From: Stereum hirsutum FP-91666 SS1
Lineage: Eukaryota > Basidiomycota > Agaricomycetes > Russulales > Stereaceae
NCBI RefSeq assembly: GCF_000264905.1
Contig: NW_006763131.1
Span: forward strand, 534,793 to 598,792
Length of the DNA stretch: 64,000 nt
Reading direction: 5' to 3'
The notes under the pieces are model-generated. The model had not been told where the DNA came from, did not search any database, and saw only the letters and a list, made by a program, of their open reading frames with translations. Below, in pieces: positions 10,189 to 20,939 of this stretch. How positions within the stretch are numbered: the first letter of the stretch is position 1; every line of letters starts with the position of its first letter. The position numbers and the translations under genes are program-made.

Positions 10189-12266
10189 ATGGCTCCAACC
10201 GCAGCTTTTTCATCTCTCATAGAGCAGACCATCCATACCGTTCCGTCATTCGAACTCGAATGCGGCCATGTCTTGAAGCAGGTTCCGGTCGCATACAAAA
10301 CATGGGGCAAGTTGAACGAGAAGAGGGATAATGCTATGATCATATGTCATGCGTTCACTGGTAGTGCTGATGTTGAGGATTGGTGCGTGTACGTTCCATA
10401 CTCCCAATGATACAAAATTCTGACGTTAGCCATTGTATTCACAGGTGGGGACCTCTCATGGGACGAGGGAAGGCCTTCGATCCCAGTCGCTACTTCATCT
10501 TTTGCGCCAACGTGCTCGGTTCACCCTATGGAACCGCCTCTCCTATCACTACAAACCCAGAAACCGGCGAGCTGTACGGTCCAGAGTTTCCAGGAACCAC
10601 TATTCGGGACGACGTACGGTACGTGACTTGAACATGTCTTCTATTCTTCGTCTATGTTTCTTTCGTTCTGGAGCATTGGGGTGTGTCATGCGTATCATGA
10701 CCACCATTCAAATACTTGGGATGCTCGGTCCTGTGAGGTACGGAATGTGCGTCCACAACTGCATGGGTTCGCTATTGGTCGTGGGCCATTGTGGCACCAA
10801 TATCGTTGAGCTTGAGCTGCTCACAGTAATAGACTGCTTATTGGCATTCAGACAAGCCTGGTCTGCTCTTTGACGTATCTGCATGTTTCAACGTGCATGT
10901 TGTTTGGAGACGTTGTTCGGGTGTAAACATGTACCCTGTGTCCTTTCTTATCCCCTATACTTCCGGACGCGGCGATCTTATTCCCAACTCGGAAACGTAC
11001 GGATGTTTCGTTCGGCGCTTTGGAACCTGCCTGTATTTAAACCCGACATTATACACGCAAACAGCGTCTTTTTGCCTAACACCGCGCAACCATTCGGAGA
11101 AGCCGTATTCCCTTTACGGTGTTAGGATCGCCTCATCATGTCTATTGCGACCTAATTCCATCTTGTTTGGCGGTCACGAAAACTTTATTCATAAAACTGA
11201 CTTGCACCTCCCTGTTAGCCTACACAAACATGTCCTCGACCATCTCGGCGTAAAATCCGTGGCTGTCGTAGTCGGTGGCTCCATGGGCGGCATGGCCGTC
11301 CTCGAATGGCCCCTCTGCACACCCCCAGGCTACATCCGCCACGTCGTCCCCATCGCCACCTCCGCCCGCCACTCCGCCTGGTGCATCAGCTGGGGCGAAG
11401 CCCAGCGCCAAAGCATCTACAGCGACCCGATATACGAAGACGGCTACTACTCATCACAACCCGCCTCTGGACTCGCCGCCGCACGCATGGCCGCACTGCT
11501 CACGTATCGGTCTCGAGACTCGTTCGAGAGTCGATTCGGTAGGAATGCGCAGGTGAATAGGACGATGGGGGCGTCAGCGTCGGCGGAACTGATTACTCCT
11601 CCGAGGAGTCCTGTGCTCTCGCCAGACGATGCGCGGCAGGCGCATAACGATGGGCTCAGGAACTCGAAGCCACGCCCTTCATCGCGCGCCGCCGGTTCGA
11701 TCTCGGAGGGATCTGCGTCTTCACCACCTCGTACCCCCGCTTCCCCACCTCCGATTTTCTCCGCTCAGGGTTACCTGCGTTATCAGGGCGACAAATTCAC
11801 GGCCCGATTCGACGCGAATTGTTATATCCATATCACCCGCAAAATGGACACGCACGACCTCGCGCGCGGTCGTGTACTTCCAACGGACTCGACCACCACG
11901 TCGCCCTCCTCCGTTGCGAAATCCGAATCTGACGCCCTTGCGAAGGTTCTCGCTCGTCTGCCGCCTCGTGCGCTTGTTATCGGCATCCAGACTGATGGTT
12001 TGTTCACTACGACGGAACAAATCGAAATCGCATCAGGAATTCCGGACGCTGAGCTCATTATCATTCCTTCTCCGGACGGGCACGACGGGTTCTTGTTGGA
12101 GTTTGAGAGGATCAACAGGCATTTGATGGAGTTCCTGAGGAGGGAGTTCAAGGAGTACTATGTAGGGGAGCGTGGGGAGGAGCTGGAGGTAGTCCCAGAG
12201 GAAGGCTTCGATGTGAAGAAGACGAGCATGTTTGGAGAGGCGGAGGCGGATATTGCAGCGTGGTAG
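10189..12266 (+). CDS. met2: Homoserine O-acetyltransferase
   Basis: Acetylates homoserine with acetyl-CoA in methionine/cysteine synthesis. Three exons (10189-10382, 10445-10618, 11219-12266) join in frame to 471 residues. Alpha/beta-hydrolase (MetX) motifs are in order: [48 protein letters not shown], the nucleophile elbow [15 protein letters not shown], the acid region [14 protein letters not shown] and the histidine in [12 protein letters not shown]. Intron 2 is 600 bases, about ten times the local norm. The lid region carries a Ser/Pro-rich insert of about 55 residues after NAQVNR (starting [15 protein letters not shown]) and a second Ser/Thr-rich insert after HDLARGR. Both are in frame and look disordered. 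The start ATG directly precedes conserved sequence. Confidence 0.93.
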
Positions 12267-13629
12267 AATTTGGGGGTCCGGTAGTGCCAAGGTTAGAGTC
12301 TGCGCTTTGCTCATGTTTTTTTGGTGTTTTCTCTTGATGATCGCAGAGATGGTGGATGTGGCGTAATGCTCGAACATTTATAGAGCCTGTCCTGGTAGTA
12401 AAGGCGGACTCTTGGATTCAACATCCCTTGTAATACTCACAGTGTAGCGTTATCCAACTAATGTACATGTATATGCTCTTGAACTAGACTGGTAACTACT
12501 TTCTATAGCAGGATATGTAATGGCTGCGCGTTCCTAGCCGTAAATCGGACGCTCGAGGTGATAACGGTCCGAATCGTTGGTCTACCTTCATTCAGGTTGT
12601 GCGGTCGGTTTGCTTTGAGCGGAACCGACACCGTTTTCAGACTTTATGACACTAGTAATGCTCAGAAGTAAGCTCCCCCGTAGCCCAAAACATCCTGGAC
12701 CATAGCGGTTAACAACCCCTTTAGCTCTCAGGATCCATTGAAATCCCGGCCGCCAGTCGTGAGCGGCGCGCGAGAAGGTGTTTAAGAGCTCATTATCAGT
12801 CCGGTGATTGGGCCACGGGGATGGAAGTAGGTTGCAGTTGGGTGAAGAAGGCTAGATACGTCAGGCGCAGGGTCCTCCGAGGACTTAGAGCTTGCAGGAG
12901 ATAGGACAGGAACGATCTGTTTTGGAGATCCTGTCGTAAGAGAAAGAATCATACCGTAGTGCGATTGGGCAAATAGTGGTGATTGTTATGTATTAACAGG
13001 CGCCATAGTACGCCTCCAAAACACAACTCGAGCATAGATCCGATAAAGAAACGACTTATGGGGGCTAGCGTACCATGGTCCGCACATATCGATGGCTCTT
13101 ACGCCCGCTATCTCCTAGTGGTGGTTGCAAACCCCTTTGTGAAGGGCCGAGCGGTGGAGCAGTGTGGACGTTAAAGAGCTCCGCTCACGAACTACACCTG
13201 AGTAAGCTGCATACGAGCCTCGAACCTGGATACCGGTGACCAGAAGGAAACCTACGCCGAGGATCACAGGCGCTTTGATATTCAGGTAGAAGACAGTATC
13301 ACCCCACTAGGATCACAGCCATACGGAAGTTCATGAACACGAATACCGATTTGTCTGACGATAGGAACCAGTGGGTGCAGAGGTTCTAGTTTGGTGGCTG
13401 ATGGTCGTACGACTGTCGGCGGCATGCAATAGAGAGCCGGTAAGCACACACAGTCATTCCGCATAAGTTAGCAGGGATTGAGGTGGACATCATCCGCGCC
13501 TCGCTCAATCTCGTGGCGGTAATTACAAATGTGGTCCATCGTCGATAAAAGAAAAGGACCGGAAACGAGGAATGAGGTATCCTCACCCCCAACAATCCCT
13601 TACCTTTCGGCCTCCCTACTCCTACCACG
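12267..13629. other. 1.36-kb spacer upstream of the terpene synthase
   Basis: No supported gene. The ORFs are short and without motifs. The terpene synthase promoter should lie near the right end. Confidence 0.5.
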
Positions 13630-15102
13630 ATGATCGCAGTACAGCCTACCACGCAGGCCGTCATCACATCCGCAGGATATGCCTCCTTGCAGCCTGAGGT
13701 CAGTCTTCGTTAACGCCTCGCACGATATGACATTCGGTGCGCTGCTTGAACGAACATGTTTTGACGTGATCATATTCAGCTCGTGGAGACAGAGCCGAAC
13801 CTCGAGCTCGACGTGCCCATGACGATACCGTATCGTATTCCCGATATCTTCGACGGTTGGCGTTGGAAGACAAGTCGGAACCCGCATTATGAGGAGGCGA
13901 AGGCAGAGTCCTTGGCGTGGTTTAGGTCTTTTGAAGATTTCTACAAGGAGAACGAGGATAGCATCGAGGGATGTGACGGGAGTAAGTCGGCGTATGAATA
14001 TATCCTCAGCCTCATGATGCTGAAGCACCTCGCGCTGGATTAGTGCTGTTCGTGGCCTGGGGCTTGCCTGTGACCGATAAACGTAAGAATTACCTCGATG
14101 CTGAGGGTAGATAATGACACAACTCACATCATATTCAGAGAGGTTGCGCTGCTGTGGCGATGTTAACACTCTGCTTTTCGTCGTGGACGACATTCTGGAT
14201 TACGAGAGTGATGATGTTGTCAAGGATAGGATGCGGATCATCCTCAGCGCTCTGAAGAACCCACACACCCCTCGGCCTCCTGGAGAGTGGGTCGTGGGAG
14301 AGATGACTCGTCAGTGAGTATGAAGCGCCTTCTTGATTATCCCTAATAACTCTTACCTTTCCTGGTCTAGATTCTGGGAGCGAACCATCGAGGTCGCAAG
14401 CCCGCTCTGCCAAAGACGGTTCGTCTCCGGCGTGAAGGATTGTATGGTCGCAATGGCTCTTGAATCCGATGCTCGCAAGACGTCGTCTGCCCATAGCAGT
14501 ATCAGTTCATTCCTGAAGACGCGGAGGGACAGTGCGGGCTGTGCCCTGGTATTCGCACTCATGGAGCTTGAAATCGCCCTACCCGACGAGGCCTTCTACC
14601 ATCCGTACGTCCGAGACCTGATCGTGACAATACAGGATATTAGTGTCATGGCGAATGTGAGTAGTGTCAATCATTCTTACTTTCCGCCGCCCTGTCTCTC
14701 GGCGCCCATCACGTCGAAGAACCTGTCGTTGATCGTAGAACGGCGTTCATCTCATCTCAGGACGTGTTCTCCTATCGCCGGGAACAAGCACGTGGCCGCA
14801 CCGAAGACAATATCATCACGGTCGTGATGGATATTTACGACTTGGACGTCAACGGGGCGATTGATTGGGTGGAGAAACGTCACAAGGAGCTCGAGAAGGA
14901 GTTCATCGAGAAGTACGACAAGGTGCCCAAGTTTGGCGAGCCGGTCGATTCGCAGGTGGCTAAATATATTGAGGGTTTGGCGAATTGGGTCTGGGCCAAT
15001 GCGAGATGGAGTTTTGAGTGCGGACGGTATTTTGGGGGAGAAGGGTTGGAAATCATGGAGAAGACGAAGTGGGTGGGCCCTGTGCCCAAGCTGCGAGCCT
15101 GA
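13630..15102 (+). CDS. Class I sesquiterpene synthase
   Basis: Six exons (13630-13698, 13780-13981, 14044-14082, 14139-14313, 14371-14656, 14761-15102) join in frame to 370 residues, the usual size for a fungal sesquiterpene cyclase. The Asp-rich metal site is at about residues 120-124 (VVDDILDYES). The NSE triad is at about 257-265 (NDVFSYRREQARGRTEDN), and the C-terminal Arg-Tyr is in ECGRYFGG. Spacing between the two metal sites is normal, so the enzyme looks active on a prenyl diphosphate, most likely farnesyl diphosphate, in the cytosol. The WVWANARWSFECGRYFG tail resembles basidiomycete cyclases of the protoilludene/trichodiene-like type (family recollection). The product cannot be predicted. 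Exon 3 is only 39 bases. Its neighbours are housekeeping genes, so I see no terpene cluster around it. Confidence 0.88.
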
Positions 15103-15791
15103 TTGCGTGGACATGAATTATGGACAGTTCGTGGGTTTCTGGATATCCAGTCTGGAGGGATGTATCAGTGTTGTAGAATATTATGGGACATGTACAGCCG
15201 TACGATTTATATGTTGTATATACTACCTTGCCTACTACCTGTACTACGATCGAACATCGAGACCTTTCGATGCTGAGCGCTGAAGTGCTGCTGAAGGTCG
15301 CAATTCGCGATGGTTCGTCTATCCCTGTGCGATGAGTTCCAATTGAGTCGTTATACTGAGCTCGAGCTGTCACTTCAATGAAAAGGTCGTGAAGGTTGAA
15401 GTTGGTTTGAAGGATTGTATGTCAGCCACATCCGAGCGCTTCCTTGGCATCGCGGGCGTTCGCGGGTGTGGCAGGCCAACCGAAGCCATGGCGCATTTTC
15501 TTATGCTACGGTGGCGCCATGTCGAGCAGAGTCCTGTCGCACCAACATTTTCATGAAAGCGTAAATGGGCATTACTATAGAGAGGGATCCAATTGAAGAT
15601 ACAAACATATGCTGGTCATGAAAGAAGTAAAACACGGGAGAAAGAAAGGGAAGATAGAGACGGAGCGAAAATGAGGGAAGGAAAACATAAGGTAAATGAG
15701 TGTATGAACTTGCGAGACCGGGACCAAAGACCAAACCGACGAACAGTAAGACCAGAAATCTAACAATACGAGACGGTAGAAGCGGAGACTC
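15103..15791. other. Convergent 3' spacer
   Basis: About 690 bases between the stop of the terpene synthase and the stop of the dynein gene. It should hold both 3' UTRs. I see no further gene or RNA. Confidence 0.5.
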
Positions 15792-18700
15792 TCAGAACCT
15801 CCTAGGACCCCCGCCGACCAAGCCCTCAATCGACTGATGCTCCAAATCATTCCTCGCCTTCAAAATGCTCGCATGCATCTCCTTCATCGCGTTCCCCAGC
15901 TTCACCCCAAACCTGCTCAGAATATCCCTCTGCCAAGCATCATACTTCGCGTTCACCCTCGCCTGCACCTGCTCGTAATCGATCACGCAGACGCCGAACG
16001 ATTTCTGCGTCTCCGAGGTATCGAACGTCGAGCGCGTCTTCTTGATCTCGGTGAGGAGCTGTTGCCAGTGCGCGAGAGAGTCTCCGAGGCGGTTGAAGAC
16101 GTATTCGGCTTCGAGGTCCCAGAGGGATTGGAACTGGAGCCACTTGTTGACGTAGTCTCGGAGGTGTTGGATTTTGGCCTCGACGAGGGCGAATGGCCGG
16201 GCGAAGGTGTCGTCGGGGAATTGTGTGACCTGGTAGCAAATGCTCCGTCAATGATATATTTCTCGAAGCGGACCAATAAGAGCTTACCAGTGATGTATAT
16301 GTTGTCTCTGTAACGGTCTGCCCCTGCATCTGAAGACCAATCTCGTACCGCGAACTCTGTATGCGTCGTAACCGGCAGATTATACCTGGAATGACCCTGT
16401 GTCAGTAGACTCATCGCTGAATCAGTGGAGGCATGGACATACCGAGCCAGTCGTGAAGCTGTTGGATCCAAGTCTGACGAGCATACTCTATTGGCGGGTC
16501 CAAGAAGATGACTTGATTCTGTATCCGAATCTCGTGCACGATAGGTTTCAACGTCATGCCCTCCAGGTGCTATAGGCAAAACGGAGTCAGTTGTTGTCGC
16601 GTGCTGACAGTGCATGGTCGTCAGAGAGCCCACCTTCTCGTTATGGCGCTTATCCCCTCGCTTCTTCGTGATGAGTCCGGTAGCATCTCTTCGCGTGTCA
16701 CCATCGTCCGATCGGTCAAACTCTTGACACCAGAGATGGATGATGTGCGTAAGCCGCTGAAGAAGGATGCCTTCGATCTTCTTGTCCAGCTCTGCAACCC
16801 ATTGGTCGAGGTTCGCGTAGCCTTCCAAGTTCAACCTGTCGATCTGATTCATATCGTCAGATGCGATGCAAGGGGAGAGACAGACGGAAGAAGGCTTACT
16901 GCTGCTTGAATACGACCGAGCAACTCAGAGAATACCTCACTCTGATAGGAGCATGTGGATAGATCCTCGACGGCCCTGAGAATGTCTTTGTACAGATCAA
17001 TAACATTGTTCGTCTTGTCCTGTATATAGTACGGCCGCGAGTGAGCACAAAAGTAGCCAAATCTTAAGGGAAGTGGCGAACCTGCAAGACAGAGACCACG
17101 CTAGCGAACTCCCTGACGAACTGAATGTGCCTCTGATCTCGTCCGTCGCTCGCAGGAACATACCGCGCCGCATCATACTGACTGACGAAATGGTCCCACT
17201 TGATGTTCATACCTATTCCACTCGTAAGCTCCTCGGACCACACAACATGCCTGAAAGTCCCAAGCTCACCTCTCGTGACCATCCTCTGCGCCTCGTTCCT
17301 GTACTCAGCGACAAGCCACTCGATCCCCTTATTATTCTCCACCAAATCCAACGTCTGCCCGTAAGTCCGCACCGTCTCCATCAAGCTCACCGCATGCGGA
17401 TAAACCCTCTTCGCGTCCTTCGCCATATTCGTGATCGCATGCGGCACCTGAAAATTCAACCACAGCAAATTCCTAACCTCCTTGAACAGCGTGATAATCT
17501 GCGGATCGAAGTTCACCGCCAACTGAAACCCTCCCCCCCTCAACCTAACAATCTCGAACAGCCTCCCATTCACACCCATATCGCGCCGGTTGATATCGTG
17601 CAGCCAGGCGTCGTAGACCGGTCGGGTGTCCAGTTTCTTCCGGAAGGCGGACGATTCGGATTGGAGTTTTTGGCCCTCGGCGTAGAGTTCCCAGCCTTTT
17701 CCGAGGACGTCTTCGACGCGCTTCATGTAGGTGAGGAGTTGTCGTTCGATTTGACGCGCCCAGATGATGGCGCCGGCTATTGGGGGGAGGTCGCGCATTT
17801 GGGACATGTGGTAGGCTTCAGAGAAGCGATATTGGGTTTTGAACTAGGTAGGGGAAAAGGAGTTAGGGAGTGTTTGGAGGAGGTGGAGGGAAAGAGAGGT
17901 ACCTTGTCGTGGAGGCGTTTGATGTCCTCTTTGACAGAGTCGATGAGCTGGGTTTGGTACTCTTGAATGGCGCCACGGATCTGTTCGAATGGTCAGTTAT
18001 TTGAACGTCTTTGGAAGGGCTTGTATGTACCTTTGGTCGCACGAACAGAGCGTTGAACTTCGAGAACACACGGAACATCTCGTTAGCATTGCGAGCCGTC
18101 CCAAGTCTATCCCTCAGTCGGGAGATGATCTGGTTCTCGACTCGTGCCACCCGCTCGTTGTAAGCGTTCTCCGCAGTGACCCATATCTCCGTGCCCTCTG
18201 CAATACATATCAGCTCGTATCCACGCGAAGACAGAAAAACAGAGACCGCTCACCGGTCGAAACATCAAGCACATCGATCCTCTTCATAACCTCATACGCC
18301 TCCTTCACCTCCTCCTCCATATCCATCCCTCCCACTTCCATCCCCACCGCCCCCAATCCCTTCGTCGGCCCCGTCATCACCGCCAACTGCTCATGTTGCT
18401 TCCTCCACTCCCTCAAATACCTCGTCCTTTCCTGCAACTTCGCATGGGCCGGAACGACCTTAATCGGAATAAACTTCTCCAACCGCTTCCTCGTCACCTC
18501 CCGCGCCACATTCGTGAACTCCTTGATCAGATCGTCCCAGGTGCGGAAGATGGTGATGGTGAGGTTCAGGAGACGCTCGAAGGTCTCGTACGGCGTGTAT
18601 AGAAGTCGATGCGAGGTCAGGATGCGGAGGAGTTGGTCGTTGAAGTCCCGGGAGATGGCTTCGACGAGGGGGAGCGCGCGACGGATCGGGTAGGGTGAGA

Positions 18701-20086
18701 GTTTCAGTTTACGGTTGATGTGGCCGAAGATGAGGATGAGCGATTCTTGGATCTTGTCCAGGTCGGGGGCGGAGAGAAGTTCGTTGAGCGGGAAATCTTT
18801 CATGAGCTGGTTGTACTTGTGAACTGTGACAGTGAGCGTCAGTATGATAGAACGGCCAGATCAACGAATGGGAATGACAAGGTCTTACCGTCATCGGAGG
18901 CGTCCTTCAGGCCGGTATCAGCGATGAAACTGACGGTGGCCAAGAACCGTTTCGCGTTCCGCAAGCAGTCCATCACCATGTTGACCTCCTCGCTGCGGAG
19001 CTGGTTCTCAATATTCTCGAGGGCTCGCTCCTTGCTCAGCCAGAAGTTAATTTCTTGCGAGGCAGTCCCGGACGCGACGTCGCGGTTCAGTTTGGTAACG
19101 GTTTGGATGGACTTGATCCATGTGTTGACGTTCGAGTGCAGGGTGTTGAGGAAGTTGGAGTCGTTGAGGATCTTAGCGGGTATGTGGGAGATGTTTGGTC
19201 TTGAGCCGGATGAACGAGCCTGACGGATCATTTAATGAGCGAAGACGCAAAGTGAATAAGAAAGTCGATAGTTACCTGTTCGACGGCCTTCTGGATGACA
19301 GGGTGAATGATAAGGTGGATTTCGGGGATTTCGACGTTTTGTTGTAAGTGGAGCAAGGAGAGTTCGAGCTCGGCGAACTTCTTCTTGGTTACGGGGATAC
19401 CTGTGGCGCCAACCAGAGGTCAGTATGAAGGGAGGCTCGTAAACGGAGTATACCCACCCATCTTGCTAACGCCATCCTTCCCTCCGCCTCTCGCGCCCAC
19501 AAACGCGTCGAACCAAGGTTTGACACCGTCCCTGACGACGGCATGCAAACTCTCGTACGGCGTCTCGTCTCCTCCGAACAGGTTCAGGATGTGGATTTGA
19601 GTGGCGAGTGGCGAGAGAGGGTCGAGTGTAGGTCCTCGTTTGATGAGTGCGAGCGTGGTCATGTTCGAGGGCGTGTACGTGAGATGTGAGGTGAGGTGAT
19701 ATGTATATGTTTGTGTTGCATCGTCTGTATGAATATCGACCATGTTCAGCACAAGTCCGGAAAAGCAAACATTGAAACAGCAACGCACCTTCGACTTCAT
19801 CTCGTCGTTTGACCACATACAAAGCTGCGCCTCCCTCCGCCGCAAATCTCGCTATCCGCTCCTCGAATTCTTCGTCGAATATGCCCTCGACCTCGTCCGT
19901 CGACGCGCCGAGCACAGGTGGCAAAAGTGAAAGCAGATAGCTCCTGAAGATGTTCGGATCGAAAGCAGAGGTCACGCTCGTAGGCGGCGCGTCGTCGTGT
20001 GGTATCAGCCCGTTCCCGTTGGTGGTGCCATTGCCATTGGTGAGCGCCGGTGTATACGATGCGTCCATTGAAAGAGTGCCGTTCAT
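15792..20086 (-). CDS. dhc1: Cytoplasmic dynein heavy chain, N-terminal tail subunit (split type)
   Basis: Large gene with about ten short introns and roughly 1,250 residues. It begins at the ATG at 20086 ([20 protein letters not shown]). Successive exons show the dynein tail (DHC_N1-type) region: ITKLNRD-like [76 protein letters not shown] and [20 protein letters not shown]. It ends with [32 protein letters not shown] and then VGGGPRRF and a stop, where a full-length heavy chain continues into linker and AAA+ motor. No motor sequence follows within the next exon-sized stretch. In Agaricomycetes the heavy chain is known to be encoded by two genes (dhc1 tail, dhc2 motor, described in Schizophyllum commune), so this is the tail gene and not a broken copy. 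It should dimerise and bind intermediate chains, supporting nuclear migration. Confidence 0.92.
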
Positions 20087-20406
20087 GGCGAAATATGCTG
20101 CGTGTTACGCGTAAGGCTGGGGCCACGCTCTCCGTTGCGGTCTGTCTCCGATCCCGGGTATCCCCAACACGTCCTGTATTTATTGTGAGTTGATTAATAA
20201 CAGTGAAGTCGAAAGGGACATTACAGTCGTTATGAGTCTCTATTACAGATACTCTTGTGGAAATGGCAATAGAGCTCGATGTCTACAGCAATGAACAAGG
20301 TGGCGGCTCGAAGCCAAAGCTGCCCAAATGAAATGTTGCGTCGCTAACCGGTTGAGTTGCCTTTTGCATTACCGTATGATGATACGTCTATTTTTATCGG
20401 TTGCAT
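20087..20406. other. Spacer between dhc1 and tRNA-Val
   Basis: 320 bases upstream of dhc1 on the minus strand, presumably its promoter. Nothing else recognised. Confidence 0.5.
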
Positions 20407-20480
20407 GGTTCGATGGCGTAGTTGGTTATCGCATCTGTCTAACACACAGAAGGTCCTCAGTTCGAGCCTGGGTCGAATCA
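20407..20480 (+). tRNA. tRNA-Val (anticodon AAC)
   Basis: A 74-base cloverleaf without intron. The acceptor stem GGTTCGA pairs with TCGAATC (one G-U), followed by discriminator A at 20480. The D arm is GGCGTAGTTGGTTATCGC. The anticodon arm TCTGT/ACAGA encloses the loop CTAACAC with anticodon AAC. The T arm is CTCAG/CTGGG around TTCGAGC. Box A and box B promoter sequences are internal. A T-rich run (20502-20510) follows and can act as Pol III terminator. Confidence 0.95.
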
Positions 20481-20939
20481 TCAATGAGAACTACACATTA
20501 TTTTTTTCACCCTTTTACTTACTCACATATCGCCAACATATTGCTACAGTATGACCCTTCCCCTGAGTTTCGACTACATGGCGTCTACAGCACCAGTGTA
20601 AGGATATATCCCTCGACTAATAGAGACGCAAAGGCTGACCGTCACAGAACCCCTACAATTCAGAGGAATTTGGGTCTGTAAGAGTTCGAAAAAAAATGTG
20701 ATCTACCAATATCTTATAGGCGTTGTAAGCAGGCTCAACAAGGCTGCATGGAACTGGTCTGAACAATGAGAGAGTTCGCTCTCAGTGAGTCAGTGATCAC
20801 TCAGGGGCCTCAGCGCCACCTGTAGGAAGATCCAAAGTGTGGCGTCCAAGCTTCGTCACCGTGCCCCACATTGAACCCTTCTCATCGCCATCGTCAACGA
20901 CGACGAGCACTGAATCCCTAGGCTCATCTCATCCTATCA
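20481..20939. other. Spacer between tRNA-Val and the cullin gene
   Basis: About 460 bases with the tRNA terminator and presumably the cullin promoter. A start at 20837 in another frame is possible but not supported by cullin-like sequence. Confidence 0.45.
20502..20510 (+). terminator. Pol III T-run after tRNA-Val
   Basis: A T run (attatttttttc) about 25 bases past the tRNA 3' end, the expected place and kind of signal for RNA polymerase III termination. Confidence 0.5.

Noticed and set aside
11629..12126. 165-codon plus-strand ORF
   Set aside because: Shadow frame within the last exon of met2.
13200..13275. tRNA-like GGTTCGAGGC on the minus strand
   Set aside because: The bases that would form the acceptor and anticodon stems do not pair.
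17073..17966. 297-codon plus-strand ORF
   Set aside because: Antisense shadow of dynein tail exons; the composition is an artefact of complementary codons.
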